Origin: MFD04716-140 sp963703125
GTDB taxonomy: Bacteria; Bacteroidota; Bacteroidia; Flavobacteriales; Flavobacteriaceae
Length of the DNA stretch: 64,000 nt
Direction: 5' to 3'
Assembly: GCA_963703125.1 (NCBI GenBank)
Contig: OY969790.1
Span: 3,968,001 to 4,032,000 of the forward strand
Part shown: positions 18,052-27,748 of the stretch, piece after piece
How positions within the stretch are numbered: the first letter of the stretch is position 1
How the letters are laid out: the number at the start of each line of letters is the position of its first letter
Notes under the pieces: model-generated
Seen by the model: only the letters and a program-made list of their open reading frames with translations
The model's database searches: none
What the model was told of the DNA's origin: nothing
Made by a program: the position numbers and the translations under genes

Positions 18052-18636
18052 TCAAGTATATTCAAGCAGACGCTTGTGAACATCCTTAATTTGAAGCCTT
18101 GTTTTGTCTAATTCAACGTTCTCTATAACAAAGTCTGCCAAGAGAATTTTTTTTGAATCGTCCAGTTGATTGGCCATACGGGCCAAAACATCACTTTTCA
18201 TCACATTGTCCCGTTTCATTACCCTTTCAATTCGTTTTGATTCTGGGGCTGTTATAAGAATTATTTTATCATAAAACTCCTGTAAATTATTCTCAAAAAT
18301 AATTGCAACTTCTTGAATTACATATGGATAATCTTGTCTTTTACACCAAGCAAGAAAACTTTTTCGAACCCGTGGATGCACTATGCCATTTAACTTTTGA
18401 AGCAAATCTTTGTCATTGAATACCTTTTCAGCAATGTATTTTCTATTGACTTCAACTCCGTTATAAGATTTGGGGCCCAATAGTGCAATAATGGCTTCCC
18501 TCATTTTGCCGGATGACTTCATAAGTCTCCCGGCTTTTTGGTCTGAATTATAAACAGGTACACCAAGCTCCTTAAATAACTTTGCCACGGTGGTTTTCCC
18601 ACTTCCTATTCCCCCAGTCAAACCTACTATTATCAT
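18052..18636 (-). CDS. coaE: Dephospho-CoA kinase
   Basis: This 194-residue enzyme adds the 3'-phosphate that completes coenzyme A. The P-loop GLTGGIGSGKTTVAKLF is at the N-terminus, followed by VYNSDQKAGRLM, HPRVRKSFLAW and ITAPESKRIERVMKRD. The start overlaps the YbbR stop by 4 bp. coaBC lies about 6 kb away on the same strand, so two CoA biosynthesis steps are encoded in this region. Confidence 0.95.
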   Translation of the reverse strand: MIIVGLTGGIGSGKTTVAKLFKELGVPVYNSDQKAGRLMKSSGKMREAIIALLGPKSYNGVEVNRKYIAEKVFNDKDLLQKLNGIVHPRVRKSFLAWCKRQDYPYVIQEVAIIFENNLQEFYDKIILITAPESKRIERVMKRDNVMKSDVLARMANQLDDSKKILLADFVIENVELDKTRLQIKDVHKRLLEYT

Positions 18637-19577
18637 TCTTGTTTTAATATGAATTCAACCTTTGATTCTTGCAACACAACACTGCTCAACTTTTTAGGTT
18701 TTTTCAATATTTTAAGTGTAAGAGTAGATGTTTTTTGATTAACAATTGAACTATAATCAGCAACTACAGAGAAATCAGAGCTTTCAAGATTCTTTAAATC
18801 ATCTATTCTTGATTTGCATACTATGGCCGCTTTATCCGGAAAGGTTTTAATCGCATACCCGGAAGGAAGATTCAACACTTTAATAGGAACTTCGATCAAT
18901 CTTTCAGAAAACCTGAAAATTTTTCCTTTGACCCTAGCTGAATTTACCGAAAATGTCGTGCGCTCTAAATTATCTGGCAGTGCCAATTGCACTTTAAGGT
19001 CCACATCAGAAGTCAGACCTGATAAATCTATTCTTTTTGTTTTTATATTTAATATCGAGTCAATTTCATCTTCTGGGCCATGGATCAATATTTTGTCCGG
19101 TTTTACTTTTAAAGGGCCATCAATCATATAATCCGGGGCAAGGTTCAATTGTACAATGGGCACAATGGGAACTTCTTTGGTGTCAATTTTGTAAAAATCA
19201 AAATAAATTTCTTCCTCGTTTATTTCTACCAGCGTCATTGATTTTGAAAGCTGTTTCTCAATCTGCCGTTTATATGTCTCACGTGAAATATAATATCTGG
19301 GCCCGTTTCTCTGAATTTTGGATAAGTCCAACACAATTTTCTTGTCCTTTAAATTAAACCATAACAGCTGGAATCCAGTTGCCTTTAACTTAACGGAGAT
19401 TTTATCGGTAGAGGCCCTCTCCAAAAATAGGCTGTCTGGTAGACTTGAATACGAAACGTCAAAGGTAGCATCACTCACATAGGTATCGCTTAATTTGCTA
19501 ATAAACCAAGCTAAAACAGAGCAAAACAAGAAAATTACAAATAACCTAATCTTCCTCTCCTTCATTGAGCTATTCAT
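18633..19577 (-). CDS. YbbR-like domain protein
   Basis: A single N-terminal membrane helix (LFVIFLFCSVLAWFISKL) is followed by YbbR-type repeats in the periplasm (VPIVPIVQLNLAPDYMIDGPLKVKPDKILIHGPEDEID; RLIEVPIKVLNLPSGYAIKTFPDKAAIV). In Firmicutes a YbbR protein, CdaR, regulates the diadenylate cyclase CdaA; no cyclase is next to it here. The ATG at 19577 was chosen, although a GTG at 19589 overlapping the upstream stop is possible. It is translationally coupled to coaE. Confidence 0.85.
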   Translation of the reverse strand: MNSSMKERKIRLFVIFLFCSVLAWFISKLSDTYVSDATFDVSYSSLPDSLFLERASTDKISVKLKATGFQLLWFNLKDKKIVLDLSKIQRNGPRYYISRETYKRQIEKQLSKSMTLVEINEEEIYFDFYKIDTKEVPIVPIVQLNLAPDYMIDGPLKVKPDKILIHGPEDEIDSILNIKTKRIDLSGLTSDVDLKVQLALPDNLERTTFSVNSARVKGKIFRFSERLIEVPIKVLNLPSGYAIKTFPDKAAIVCKSRIDDLKNLESSDFSVVADYSSIVNQKTSTLTLKILKKPKKLSSVVLQESKVEFILKQE

Positions 19578-19588
19578 TTTGCTTATCA

Positions 19589-20602
19589 CTATGTGGAACC
19601 AGTTTTAAAAAATAGTTTTGGAAAAATCTCTTCCGGTCTTTTGTTGCTGAAAAATATACTAAGGGTTGATTTTAAGAATCCTTGGCCGTATCCTACAAAC
19701 TGAATTATAACAGCTATTACAGAAAGAAATGCGATCTTTAAGTTTTTGTTTCTACGTAAAGAATCAATGAAAATGGCAATAAAATAAAAGCCATATAAAG
19801 TTAATGGCCACCAAATTTTGAATAAGGCCAAACTCATTGCAAAAAGAAAACCAATACAAAATATGGCAGGAAACCAATAAGTCAGTCTTGCCGTTTGCGG
19901 ATGCCAACTATTCAATATTGGTCTCACCATTCCGAATTTTTTTACTTGTACCAAAAACTTTTTCCAGTCTATCCTGCGTTTATGATAAACGAAAGCCTCA
20001 GGGATTAATTTGGTATCATAACCATTGTTCCAAATACGAATGGTTAGATCCAGGTCCTCGCCAGGGTGAATATTACCATATCCGCCCACTTTCTCAAAAA
20101 CCTCTTTGGACAGCCCCATATTAAAGCTTCTAGGCTGAAACTTACCTACCGAAGATTTATTACCTCGTATCCCTCCCGTTGTCAACATGGAAGTCATGGC
20201 ATAATTGATAGCCTTCTGAACATCCGAAAACGATGCATGGGCGGTATCTGGCCCCCCAAAACAATGCACAAAGTCTTCCAATAAGGATTTTTCAACTTCC
20301 TTTAGATACTGTGGCGGCAGAATACAGTCAGAGTCCAATATGATAAAATAATTACCCTTTGCCCTTTTCATTCCATAATTACGGGAATCCCCTGGACCTG
20401 AATTCAGTTTCTTGAAGTATGAAATTGTAAGTCTTGATCGGAATTCTTCAATTACTTTCTCTGAATCAATTGTAGAACCATCTTCAACGATCACAATTTC
20501 AAAAGGCTCCTTAAAAGTTTGTATAGCCAAACTATCTAACAAGTCTTTGACTTCATCGGGTCTGTTATAAACGGGAACTATAAATGAGAAAAATAGGTTC
20601 AT
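19589..20602 (-). CDS. Family 2 glycosyltransferase, membrane-bound
   Basis: This 337-residue protein starts at MNLFFSFIVPVYNRPDEV; the upstream part of the frame is not typical. The GT-A fold is shown by IVIVEDGSTIDSE, the DxD-type ILDSDCILPP, and HPGEDLDLTIRIWNNGYDTKLIPEAFVYHKRR. The end has two or three membrane helices. It likely transfers a sugar to a lipid or surface glycan; the acceptor is unknown. It is the first gene of the GT2-YbbR-coaE run. Confidence 0.9.
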   Translation of the reverse strand: MNLFFSFIVPVYNRPDEVKDLLDSLAIQTFKEPFEIVIVEDGSTIDSEKVIEEFRSRLTISYFKKLNSGPGDSRNYGMKRAKGNYFIILDSDCILPPQYLKEVEKSLLEDFVHCFGGPDTAHASFSDVQKAINYAMTSMLTTGGIRGNKSSVGKFQPRSFNMGLSKEVFEKVGGYGNIHPGEDLDLTIRIWNNGYDTKLIPEAFVYHKRRIDWKKFLVQVKKFGMVRPILNSWHPQTARLTYWFPAIFCIGFLFAMSLALFKIWWPLTLYGFYFIAIFIDSLRRNKNLKIAFLSVIAVIIQFVGYGQGFLKSTLSIFFSNKRPEEIFPKLFFKTGST

Positions 20603-20751
20603 GGCTTTACAAAATTCCGGAAAACCTATGAAAGAACTTTTTCTAATTCTTAAAGGCTTTGATTGATTCAATGTTTAAATGATGCACAATTAAAGAATTG
20701 AGCTTTATTATACCACACTTAAACCCTATTTACATGCCTATTTAGATTCTA

Positions 20752-21561
20752 TTAAACAAATCGGTCCATAACCTCCTTACTCACACCGGTGTTGGAAAAC
20801 CCACCATCATGGAACAGATTCTGCATGGTTACTTTTTTCGTAAGTTCGGAAAATAACGAAATAGTATAGTCGGCACATTCCAAGGCTGTGGCATTTCCTA
20901 GCGGAGACATCTTATCGGCATAGCTTATGAAACCATCAAATCCTTTTACTCCCTGACCGGCAGTCGTGGGGGTTGGAGATTGTGAAATAGTATTGACACG
21001 GACCTTTTTGTCCTTTCCAAAGAAATATCCGAAACTTCTGGCGACGGACTCGAGATATGCCTTATTATCAGCCATATCATTATAATCTGGGAATGTTCTT
21101 TGTGCAGCCATATATGTAAGTGCCACTATGCTTCCCCATTCGTTCATCGCATCCGCCTTATATAATGTTTGCATGACCCTATGAAATGAAAGTGCCGATA
21201 TGTCCCAACCTTTATGTGAAAATTCATAATTCTGATCGGTATAAGCGCGCCCTTTTCTAACATTGACCGACATGCCAATGGAATGCAAAACAAAATCAAG
21301 TTTACCGCCAAGAATTTCAACTGCCCTACTTACAAGGTTATTCAAATCTTCTTCGCTTGTAGCATCAGCAGGTACAACTTCTGACCCTGTTTTTTTTGCT
21401 AGTTCATTGATCGTTCCCATTCGCATGGCAATGGGGGCGTTGGTTAAAACAAAAACTCCTCCTTCTTCATGGACTCTTTCAGCCGTTTTCCATGCGATGG
21501 AATTAGCGTCAAGTGCTCCAAAAATAATTCCTCTTTTTCCTTTTAGTAAGTTGTAAGCCAT
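20752..21561 (-). CDS. fabI: Enoyl-[acyl-carrier-protein] reductase (NADH) FabI
   Basis: This 269-residue SDR-type enzyme reduces trans-2-enoyl-ACP in the last step of each fatty-acid elongation cycle. The N-terminal KGKRGIIFGALDANSIAWKTAE is the FabI form of the NAD site, and FVLHSIGMS is present. The catalytic pair is Y(x6)K in FPDYNDMADNKAYLES. The C-terminal end (HDGGFSNTGV) fits. The 197 bp upstream hold a short hairpin and otherwise nothing recognisable. Confidence 0.95.
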   Translation of the reverse strand: MAYNLLKGKRGIIFGALDANSIAWKTAERVHEEGGVFVLTNAPIAMRMGTINELAKKTGSEVVPADATSEEDLNNLVSRAVEILGGKLDFVLHSIGMSVNVRKGRAYTDQNYEFSHKGWDISALSFHRVMQTLYKADAMNEWGSIVALTYMAAQRTFPDYNDMADNKAYLESVARSFGYFFGKDKKVRVNTISQSPTPTTAGQGVKGFDGFISYADKMSPLGNATALECADYTISLFSELTKKVTMQNLFHDGGFSNTGVSKEVMDRFV

Positions 21562-21666
21562 AAAGCATTTCTCTTAAGTTGGTATAAAAATCAAAGATAT
21601 AAAAATTAATGGGTAGGGATAGTCTTCCAAAATCCTTATTTAATTACTGCATTTTACATAATAAGG

Positions 21667-21685
21667 TGGTGAATTTTATTCACCA
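21667..21685. other. Short hairpin between recN and fabI
   Basis: TGGTGAA and TTCACCA form a perfect 7-bp stem around five bases. It has no T-tract. It could be part of the recN 3' end or a control site for fabI; neither can be decided from sequence. Confidence 0.35.
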
Positions 21686-21757
21686 GAGCGGAACAAAGTA
21701 CGTTGGGAATATAATAGAACGCGTCATTTGTAAAGATTTTGTCTTGGGTTCAATATA

Positions 21758-23410
21758 CTAGTTTAATAATTCCCGCGCGTGTGCCATGGCCGAATCGGTC
21801 AAGTTTTTGCCCCCAAGCATTTCAGCAAGTTCCACTACTCTTTCGTTGGAATTCAATTGCTTCATTTGAGTGTTGGTCATGGCCCCTTTTTCATCCTTGA
21901 AAACCTTAAAATGATGATTACCTTTCGAAGCGACTTGCGGTAAATGTGTAATGCTAAAAACCTGCATAGACTTGCTCATTTGTAGCATAATATCCCCCAT
22001 TTTATTCGATATTTCTCCAGACACCCCAGTATCTATCTCATCGAACATCATGGTGGGCAAATTTTCATATTTACCTAAAATGGATTTGATAGTCAACATA
22101 ATCCGAGAAAGTTCTCCACCGGAAGCCACTTTTTTAAGCTCTCCAAACTCGGTTCCCTTATTTGCCGAAAACAGAAAAGTAAGATTGTCTTTTCCTGAAT
22201 TTTTAAAATCCTTTGAAGCGCCCAATTCTATTTTGAACCTAGAATTAGGCATTCCCAAAGACCATAAACTCCCTTCCAACTGCTCTTTTAATTCGGGAAT
22301 TACTTTTTTACGCTTATCACTTATTATGGCTGATTTTTTGTTTAACTCACTTTCCAGTCTGACTATTTCTTTCCTCTTTTCAGTAATATTCGACTCCAAA
22401 CTTTCAGTAATGTGCACCTTTTCAGTTAAGACCTTTTTTATGTCCAACAATTGCGATATATCGGAAACTCCGTGTTTCTTCTGAAGGTCATAAATATGTC
22501 TTAGTTTTCCATTTACTTCTTCCAACAAATTTGGATTTGCATCCAAATTCTCATGGACCACTTGCCATTCGTTCGAAATATCATCAACTTCTATGAAAAC
22601 CGAAAGTATTCGCTGGTTCAATTCGGCATACTGGGCACCAAAACTTGACAGTTTGTTTGATAACAGCTTCAATTCCGATAATAAACCAATAATGCCGATC
22701 TGCTCATCATTAAGCAATTGATCTCCTTTTGACAACTGTTCTAAAATGGTCTCTACATTGTTCAACTGTTCAAATTGCTCCTCCAGCTCTTCTTGGAGCC
22801 CTATTTTAAGGGGAGATTTCTCCAACTCTTGTAACAGAAATGAGTTATAATCCAACTCTTTGGCTGTTTCTTTTTGTAATTCAATAAGTTGATTTAATTC
22901 TTTGGTAACTGATTGATATAAAGATAAGTCTTTGGAATATTCCGTCAACAACGTTTGGTTGTTCGCCAAAGCATCTATGACTTTTAATTGAAAGTCACTG
23001 TCAGCCAATTGCAATGTTTGATGCTGGGAATGCACGTCAATTAATCTATCGCCCAAATCAGAAAAAATATCCAAGGTAACAGGGGTGTCATTTATAAATG
23101 CCCTAGATTTTCCACTTGGCAATATTTCCCTTCTGATTATTGTGGTCGGTTCATAATCCAAATCGTTCTCGCTAAAGAATTTATTTAAATCATATTTGCC
23201 AAGTTGAAATTCAGCCTCAACAATACATTTTTGTTCCTTATCCCGTAAGGAGGAAAGATCGGCCCTCTTTCCGAGGACCAAAGATAATCCGCCCAACAAA
23301 ATGGATTTTCCGGCACCTGTTTCTCCGGTAATTACCGTAAAACCATCAGTGAATTCTACCTTTAAGTGGTTGATTAATGCGTAGTTTTTTATGGAAAGTT
23401 TTGTCAGCAA
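21758..23410 (-). CDS. recN: DNA repair protein RecN
   Basis: This 550-residue SMC-like ATPase acts in double-strand-break repair. The N-terminal P-loop is GFTVITGETGAGKSILLGGL, and a long central coiled coil spans roughly 160-370. The C-terminal ABC signature and Walker B are VASGGELSRIMLTIKSIL and PTMMFDEIDTGVSGEISNKMG, followed by ITHLPQVASKGNHHFKV. The length is normal. It lies downstream of porD on the same strand. Confidence 0.96.
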   Translation of the reverse strand: MLTKLSIKNYALINHLKVEFTDGFTVITGETGAGKSILLGGLSLVLGKRADLSSLRDKEQKCIVEAEFQLGKYDLNKFFSENDLDYEPTTIIRREILPSGKSRAFINDTPVTLDIFSDLGDRLIDVHSQHQTLQLADSDFQLKVIDALANNQTLLTEYSKDLSLYQSVTKELNQLIELQKETAKELDYNSFLLQELEKSPLKIGLQEELEEQFEQLNNVETILEQLSKGDQLLNDEQIGIIGLLSELKLLSNKLSSFGAQYAELNQRILSVFIEVDDISNEWQVVHENLDANPNLLEEVNGKLRHIYDLQKKHGVSDISQLLDIKKVLTEKVHITESLESNITEKRKEIVRLESELNKKSAIISDKRKKVIPELKEQLEGSLWSLGMPNSRFKIELGASKDFKNSGKDNLTFLFSANKGTEFGELKKVASGGELSRIMLTIKSILGKYENLPTMMFDEIDTGVSGEISNKMGDIMLQMSKSMQVFSITHLPQVASKGNHHFKVFKDEKGAMTNTQMKQLNSNERVVELAEMLGGKNLTDSAMAHARELLN

Positions 23411-23467
23411 ATTATCCGGAGGATTAGGGTGACAAAGATAATTTATATCAGTGGAAAAAAAAGGAGG

Positions 23468-24356
23468 TCAATACTTTATTTCATTCCAGGTGGTGGAATA
23501 CAAAGGAGCTATGTTGTTTAAAGTTTCCTTAAGTTGCACTATATCTACTTTTGGTTCGATCCGAAAAGATATTTCTTATTTCATCAGATTTCGCATCAAA
23601 AAAAGTGGTTACCAAAAAAGCATTGGGGCGACGTTTCATCATGGTCTCAAAAAGTTTCATGGTACCTGCAATCACCTGCTTTCCTGTGCTATTATTATCG
23701 CCAAGGATATCAAGCCCTTTTCTATGGTAATTGTACATTGCCACACGATATTCCCTGTAGGTATTTGATAACAAATTATCCACTAGTTCAAATCTACTTC
23801 GGGCACTCGATTGACTCCATCCAGAAGAGTTACTGCCCTGGGCCTGTGTAACAATCTTTTGAGCCGTTTTAAAATAATCTGTGCCCCCCTCAAGCGCAAA
23901 AGTATCGGCATCCAATCCTAGCATAACATATACATAATAGGAAACAACGCTAATTAAATTTGACTCATACACATTCTCATTGAAAATTAGGGGTTGAAAC
24001 TCAATATATTCAAAGCTTAACTGATTGTCTTTGTAATTAAAAACCGGGGTTTCATAGGAAGTATTAAATACGGGTCTGGAAGATTGAATCTGTAGAGTAC
24101 CTTTAAACCTATTGGATTCATATTCGGTAATAGTAATGAACATTTGGGCATTCAGCCTTTCATTTTCCTTATAAGTGCGGCTCGTCCATTTATTTTTATT
24201 GACAAAATCACCGAGAGACCTTTCCAACGTTTTGAAAACTTGTTGATTGGTCTGCGAAACCTGGTCAGAATTGACCGTTATTGTGCAATTCATTTCCTGG
24301 GCCTGCACATTTACATAAAAAAGTGAGCATATCACAAAAAATAGGGCACTACGCAT
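23468..24356 (-). CDS. porD: PorD (DUF4835), type IX secretion accessory protein, 3' frameshift
   Basis: The protein starts at MRSALFFVICSLFYVNVQAQ, a signal peptide. The start overlaps the end of coaBC. DUF4835/PorD proteins are required for gliding and type IX secretion in Bacteroidota. The intact frame reads to EIRNIFSD and then stops early (at 23,529) after nonsense. The neighbouring frame continues with PKVDIVQLKETLNNIAPLYSTTWNEIKY and stops at 23,468, which is the normal C-terminus of the family. One extra base near 23,556-23,562 explains it, so the true product has about 296 residues. A sequencing error is most likely. Confidence 0.88.
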
Positions 24357-25554
24357 GAAGTCTTTCAATAATTTCATTTATGATATCCTGGGCTACCTCG
24401 GCCTTCGTCTTTAAATCAAACGGTTTAATGTTGAAATTCTTATCTATGAAGGTTATTTTGTTGGTTTCCTTCCCGAAGCCTGCCCCTTTATCGTTCATAG
24501 AGTTCAAAACAATGGCGTCAAGATGCTTTTTTATAATTTTCCCTTTCGCATTCTCAATTTCATTTTCAGTCTCTAACGCAAAGCCAACCAGATATTGATT
24601 TTTCTTCTGCTCTCCAAGAGACAGCAAAACATCCTTGTTCTTTACAAGTTCTAATGTAAGTGTATCCGCACTCTTCTTTATTTTTTGTTCAGCAATGGCT
24701 TTTGGCCTATAATCGGCTATCGCAGCGGCACATATGGCAATATCTGCATTTTTATAGTGAGAATGGGCCTCGCGGTACATGTCATTTGCAGAAACAACAT
24801 CAATTTTCTTTATGGAGCTATGATTTATGGTGAGCTTTGAAGGCCCCGAAATGAGAATTACACTTGCACCCAAATTAGCTGCAGTCTTGGCCAATTCATA
24901 ACCCATGAGTCCCGTGGAATGATTGCCTATGAATCTTACAGGGTCAATTGCCTCATAGGTAGGTCCTGCTGTTATCATCACCTTTTTACCACTCAAAGGC
25001 AGCCCCTGCGAAAGATGGTTTTCAATAAATTCAATTATTTCTAGAGGCTCGGCCATTCTTCCTTCACCATATAGCCCACTTGCCAATTCACCGGAAGTGG
25101 CGGGGATTATTATATTGCCAAATGACCTTAGTTTTTCGAAAGATGTTTTTGTAGATGGATGTTTGTACATGTCCAAATCCATGGCCGGAGCAAAAAAAAC
25201 AGGACATTTGGCAGAAAGATATACGGCAAGTAACAAATTGTCACAAGTTCCGTTGGCCATCTTGGAAAGGGTATTCGCCGTGGCAGGGGCAATAACCATT
25301 AAATCTGCCCAAAGGGCAAGATCAACATGATTGTTCCAATCCGTACTATGATCTTCTTGTGAAATAAAAGAAGAAACAACCGGGTTTTTTGATAAGGTGG
25401 CCAGTGTCAAAGGGGAAACAAAAGAGCCCGCACTCTCAGTCAAGACAATCTTAACATTGGCACCGGCCTTAATAAATAAACGAACCAGAAAAGTAGTTTT
25501 GTAAGCAGCTATCCCTCCGGTAATGCCTAAAAGGATGTTTTTACCGCCCAACAT
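24349..25554 (-). CDS. coaBC: Bifunctional phosphopantothenoylcysteine decarboxylase / synthetase
   Basis: This 401-residue protein joins CoaC and CoaB, which make 4'-phosphopantetheine from 4'-phosphopantothenate. The N-terminal flavoprotein domain has GGIAAYKTTFLVRLF, the catalytic histidine in WNNHVDLALWADL, PATANTLSKMANGTCDN and PAMDLDMY. The C-terminal domain has MITAGPTYEAIDPVRFIGNHSTG and the CTP-binding KNKDVLL region. It lies 5 bp after rpoZ and overlaps porD, as in many flavobacteria. Confidence 0.96.
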   Translation of the reverse strand: MLGGKNILLGITGGIAAYKTTFLVRLFIKAGANVKIVLTESAGSFVSPLTLATLSKNPVVSSFISQEDHSTDWNNHVDLALWADLMVIAPATANTLSKMANGTCDNLLLAVYLSAKCPVFFAPAMDLDMYKHPSTKTSFEKLRSFGNIIIPATSGELASGLYGEGRMAEPLEIIEFIENHLSQGLPLSGKKVMITAGPTYEAIDPVRFIGNHSTGLMGYELAKTAANLGASVILISGPSKLTINHSSIKKIDVVSANDMYREAHSHYKNADIAICAAAIADYRPKAIAEQKIKKSADTLTLELVKNKDVLLSLGEQKKNQYLVGFALETENEIENAKGKIIKKHLDAIVLNSMNDKGAGFGKETNKITFIDKNFNIKPFDLKTKAEVAQDIINEIIERLHA

Positions 25555-25559
25555 ATGAA

Positions 25560-25886
25560 CTACATGTCTTTATCTGTGTTCCTATAATAAATCTTGTCCT
25601 TTAACCATTCTTCAACTGCCATGGCATGTGGTTTAGGCAATTTTTCGTAGAATTTGGAAACTTCTATTTGCTCCTTATTCTCAAAAACTTCCTCCAAACT
25701 ATCACTGTAAGTAGCAAATTCTTCCAGTTTTTCAAGAAGCTCTTTCTTTATTTCCGAATTGATTTGAACCGCACGTTTGGCGGTAATTGAAATAGCCTCA
25801 TAGATATTTCCTGTTTTCTCATCAAACTCATTCTTATTGATGGTAACAGTAGATACCGGGGCTTTAGAACTCTTTAAATCGTTCAT
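25560..25886 (-). CDS. rpoZ: RNA polymerase omega subunit, flavobacterial type
   Basis: This 108-residue protein matches the long, divergent omega subunit of Flavobacteriia. The core omega motif is recognisable as NIYEAISITAKRAVQINSEIKKEL near residues 26-50. The C-terminal extension (KPHAMAVEEWLKDKIYYRNT) is typical for Bacteroidota. Position directly ahead of coaBC and behind bamD supports the call. Confidence 0.88.
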   Translation of the reverse strand: MNDLKSSKAPVSTVTINKNEFDEKTGNIYEAISITAKRAVQINSEIKKELLEKLEEFATYSDSLEEVFENKEQIEVSKFYEKLPKPHAMAVEEWLKDKIYYRNTDKDM

Positions 25887-25907
25887 GTTAGTATTTATTA
25901 GAAAGTA

Positions 25908-26726
25908 TTATTTTGATTCTTTTGAGTAATTGTTTAATTCCTTTTCAACCTTTGCCAAAAGGTCATCTGCATCCTTCGCATACACCGTTTCGGGAAATTG
26001 CTTTTTTAAAACTGCATAGGCAACTTTTGCATTGCGAAGTCGCTCAGGTTTTAAGCTCTCGAAGCTGTTCATGGCATATTTGGTAGCCGAGTCGAACTTA
26101 TAATAAAGTGCAGCTTCCCGATAAATTGAACCAGGATAGTCAGAAATAAAATTATCAAATGCAGCTATGGCAGGGACCAAGAAAGTAAAATCGAACTTTC
26201 CTATTTTGTTGAACTGCCGAGCTATTTCAAATGCTTTTTTCTCTTTCTTGGTGCTCAACTCCTTTGCCATGCCATTCGCCTCTTCAAAATACTCGGAATC
26301 GGGATAGGCGTTGATGAAAGTTTGCAATTTAGTGAGTGCCTTATCCGTATCTGCCTGGTCCAAGGAATAAGCCGGTGAAAGTTCATAATAACTTCTGGCT
26401 CCCAGAAAAGCTGCCTCAATTACTTTTTCGCTTTTGGGATACGATTTTAAAAAACGTTCAAATTGATACCCGGCCATGTTATAATCTTTCCTTTGAAAAT
26501 AGGAATCTGCAAAGAAAAACATCACTCTTTCACCCTGGGGCTTACCTACATATTTAGGTGCTATCTGCTCAAACAATCTATTGGAACGTTTATAGTCCCC
26601 ATTTTCATAGAGCGCTTGAGCCATATCATACTTTGCCTTGACATCCTCATTTTTAAGCACTTTTTGGTACTGACTACAGGAGGTCATAACTAACAACAGA
26701 ACGATAACAGGAAAATATCTCTTCAT
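25908..26726 (-). CDS. bamD: Outer-membrane assembly lipoprotein BamD
   Basis: This 272-residue lipoprotein starts at MKRYFPVIVLLLVMTSC with the lipobox cysteine at 17. TPR helices follow (ALYENGDYKRSNRLFEQIAPKYVGKPQGERVMFFFADSYF; YQFERFLKSYPKSEKVIEAAFLGARSYYELSP). BamD works with BamA to fold outer-membrane proteins. The start was moved to the ATG at 26726, which gives a proper signal peptide. It lies 21 bp ahead of rpoZ. Confidence 0.93.
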   Translation of the reverse strand: MKRYFPVIVLLLVMTSCSQYQKVLKNEDVKAKYDMAQALYENGDYKRSNRLFEQIAPKYVGKPQGERVMFFFADSYFQRKDYNMAGYQFERFLKSYPKSEKVIEAAFLGARSYYELSPAYSLDQADTDKALTKLQTFINAYPDSEYFEEANGMAKELSTKKEKKAFEIARQFNKIGKFDFTFLVPAIAAFDNFISDYPGSIYREAALYYKFDSATKYAMNSFESLKPERLRNAKVAYAVLKKQFPETVYAKDADDLLAKVEKELNNYSKESK

Positions 26727-26857
26727 TCTAAAAAACATTTTGCAAAATTACGGATTCTCTACGGATTAAAAAAACAATTTTAATCCGCTAAAATAGGCCG
26801 TTCCAATAAGCTCGCAAGGCATTTAGGGAAGATTTAACTTTAAAAGAAGAAGGCAAC

Positions 26858-27748
26858 CTAGCTATGTACCGAAACCAATGGTCTAATAACCGAAGCTATT
26901 TTTTCTTTCAGTCCGTTAGTAGCTTCAACCAATGGAAGCCTCACAATGCTATTGGATATACCCAATATTTCAAAAACAGATTTGATACCCGCAGGATTAC
27001 CTTCAAGGAAAATATGGCCCATAAGATCTTGCATTTCATAATGTAGTTGATATGCATCATCCGGTCTACCGTCTAATCCAAAGCGTATCATGTTTGAAAA
27101 TTTCGTGGGCAAACCCTGTCCCAAAACAGAAATCACTCCAGAACCACCTGCCAAAACTGTAGGCAATGCCGTGATGTCATCTCCAGAAATCACGAGGAAA
27201 TCATTTGGCTTGCCTTTAATAAGGGTCATAACTTGGGCCATATCGCCAGAAGCCTCTTTGATTGCCACGATATTATTAAAGTCATTTGCAAGTCGGAACA
27301 CCGTTGACGGAAGCATGTTACTTCCTGTTCTACCAGGCACATTATATAAAATAACAGGAACGGGGGAAGCTTGGGAAATTGCCTTGAAATGTTGGTAAAT
27401 TCCCTCTTGAGTAGGTTTGTTATAATAGGGCGAAACAGAAAGAATGGCATCAAAAGAATCAGGATTGATCAATTTTAGTTCTTCTACTATTGAAGCTGTA
27501 TTATTACCTCCTACGCCCAATACAAGTGGCAATCGACCGTCATTATATTTTATGACAGTATTGATTACCAACTCCTTTTCAACAGAACTCAAAGTAACCG
27601 ATTCTCCAGTAGTGCCCAAGACCACTAGATACTCTACCCCACCCTCAATGCAATAATTGACGATACGGCCCAACCCCTCAACATCAATGGAAAGGTCTTT
27701 ATTAAATGGGGTTATCAATGCTACACCTGTACCTAGCAATTGTTTCAT
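26858..27748 (-). CDS. dapA: 4-hydroxy-tetrahydrodipicolinate synthase
   Basis: This 296-residue TIM-barrel lyase condenses pyruvate with aspartate semialdehyde in lysine and diaminopimelate synthesis. GTGVALITPF, VLGTTGESVTL, PYYNKPTQEGIYQHFKAI, VPVILYNVPGRTGSNM with the catalytic tyrosine, and IKEASGD with the Schiff-base lysine are all present. Its start overlaps the DUF6913 stop by 4 bp. Confidence 0.96.
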   Translation of the reverse strand: MKQLLGTGVALITPFNKDLSIDVEGLGRIVNYCIEGGVEYLVVLGTTGESVTLSSVEKELVINTVIKYNDGRLPLVLGVGGNNTASIVEELKLINPDSFDAILSVSPYYNKPTQEGIYQHFKAISQASPVPVILYNVPGRTGSNMLPSTVFRLANDFNNIVAIKEASGDMAQVMTLIKGKPNDFLVISGDDITALPTVLAGGSGVISVLGQGLPTKFSNMIRFGLDGRPDDAYQLHYEMQDLMGHIFLEGNPAGIKSVFEILGISNSIVRLPLVEATNGLKEKIASVIRPLVSVHS

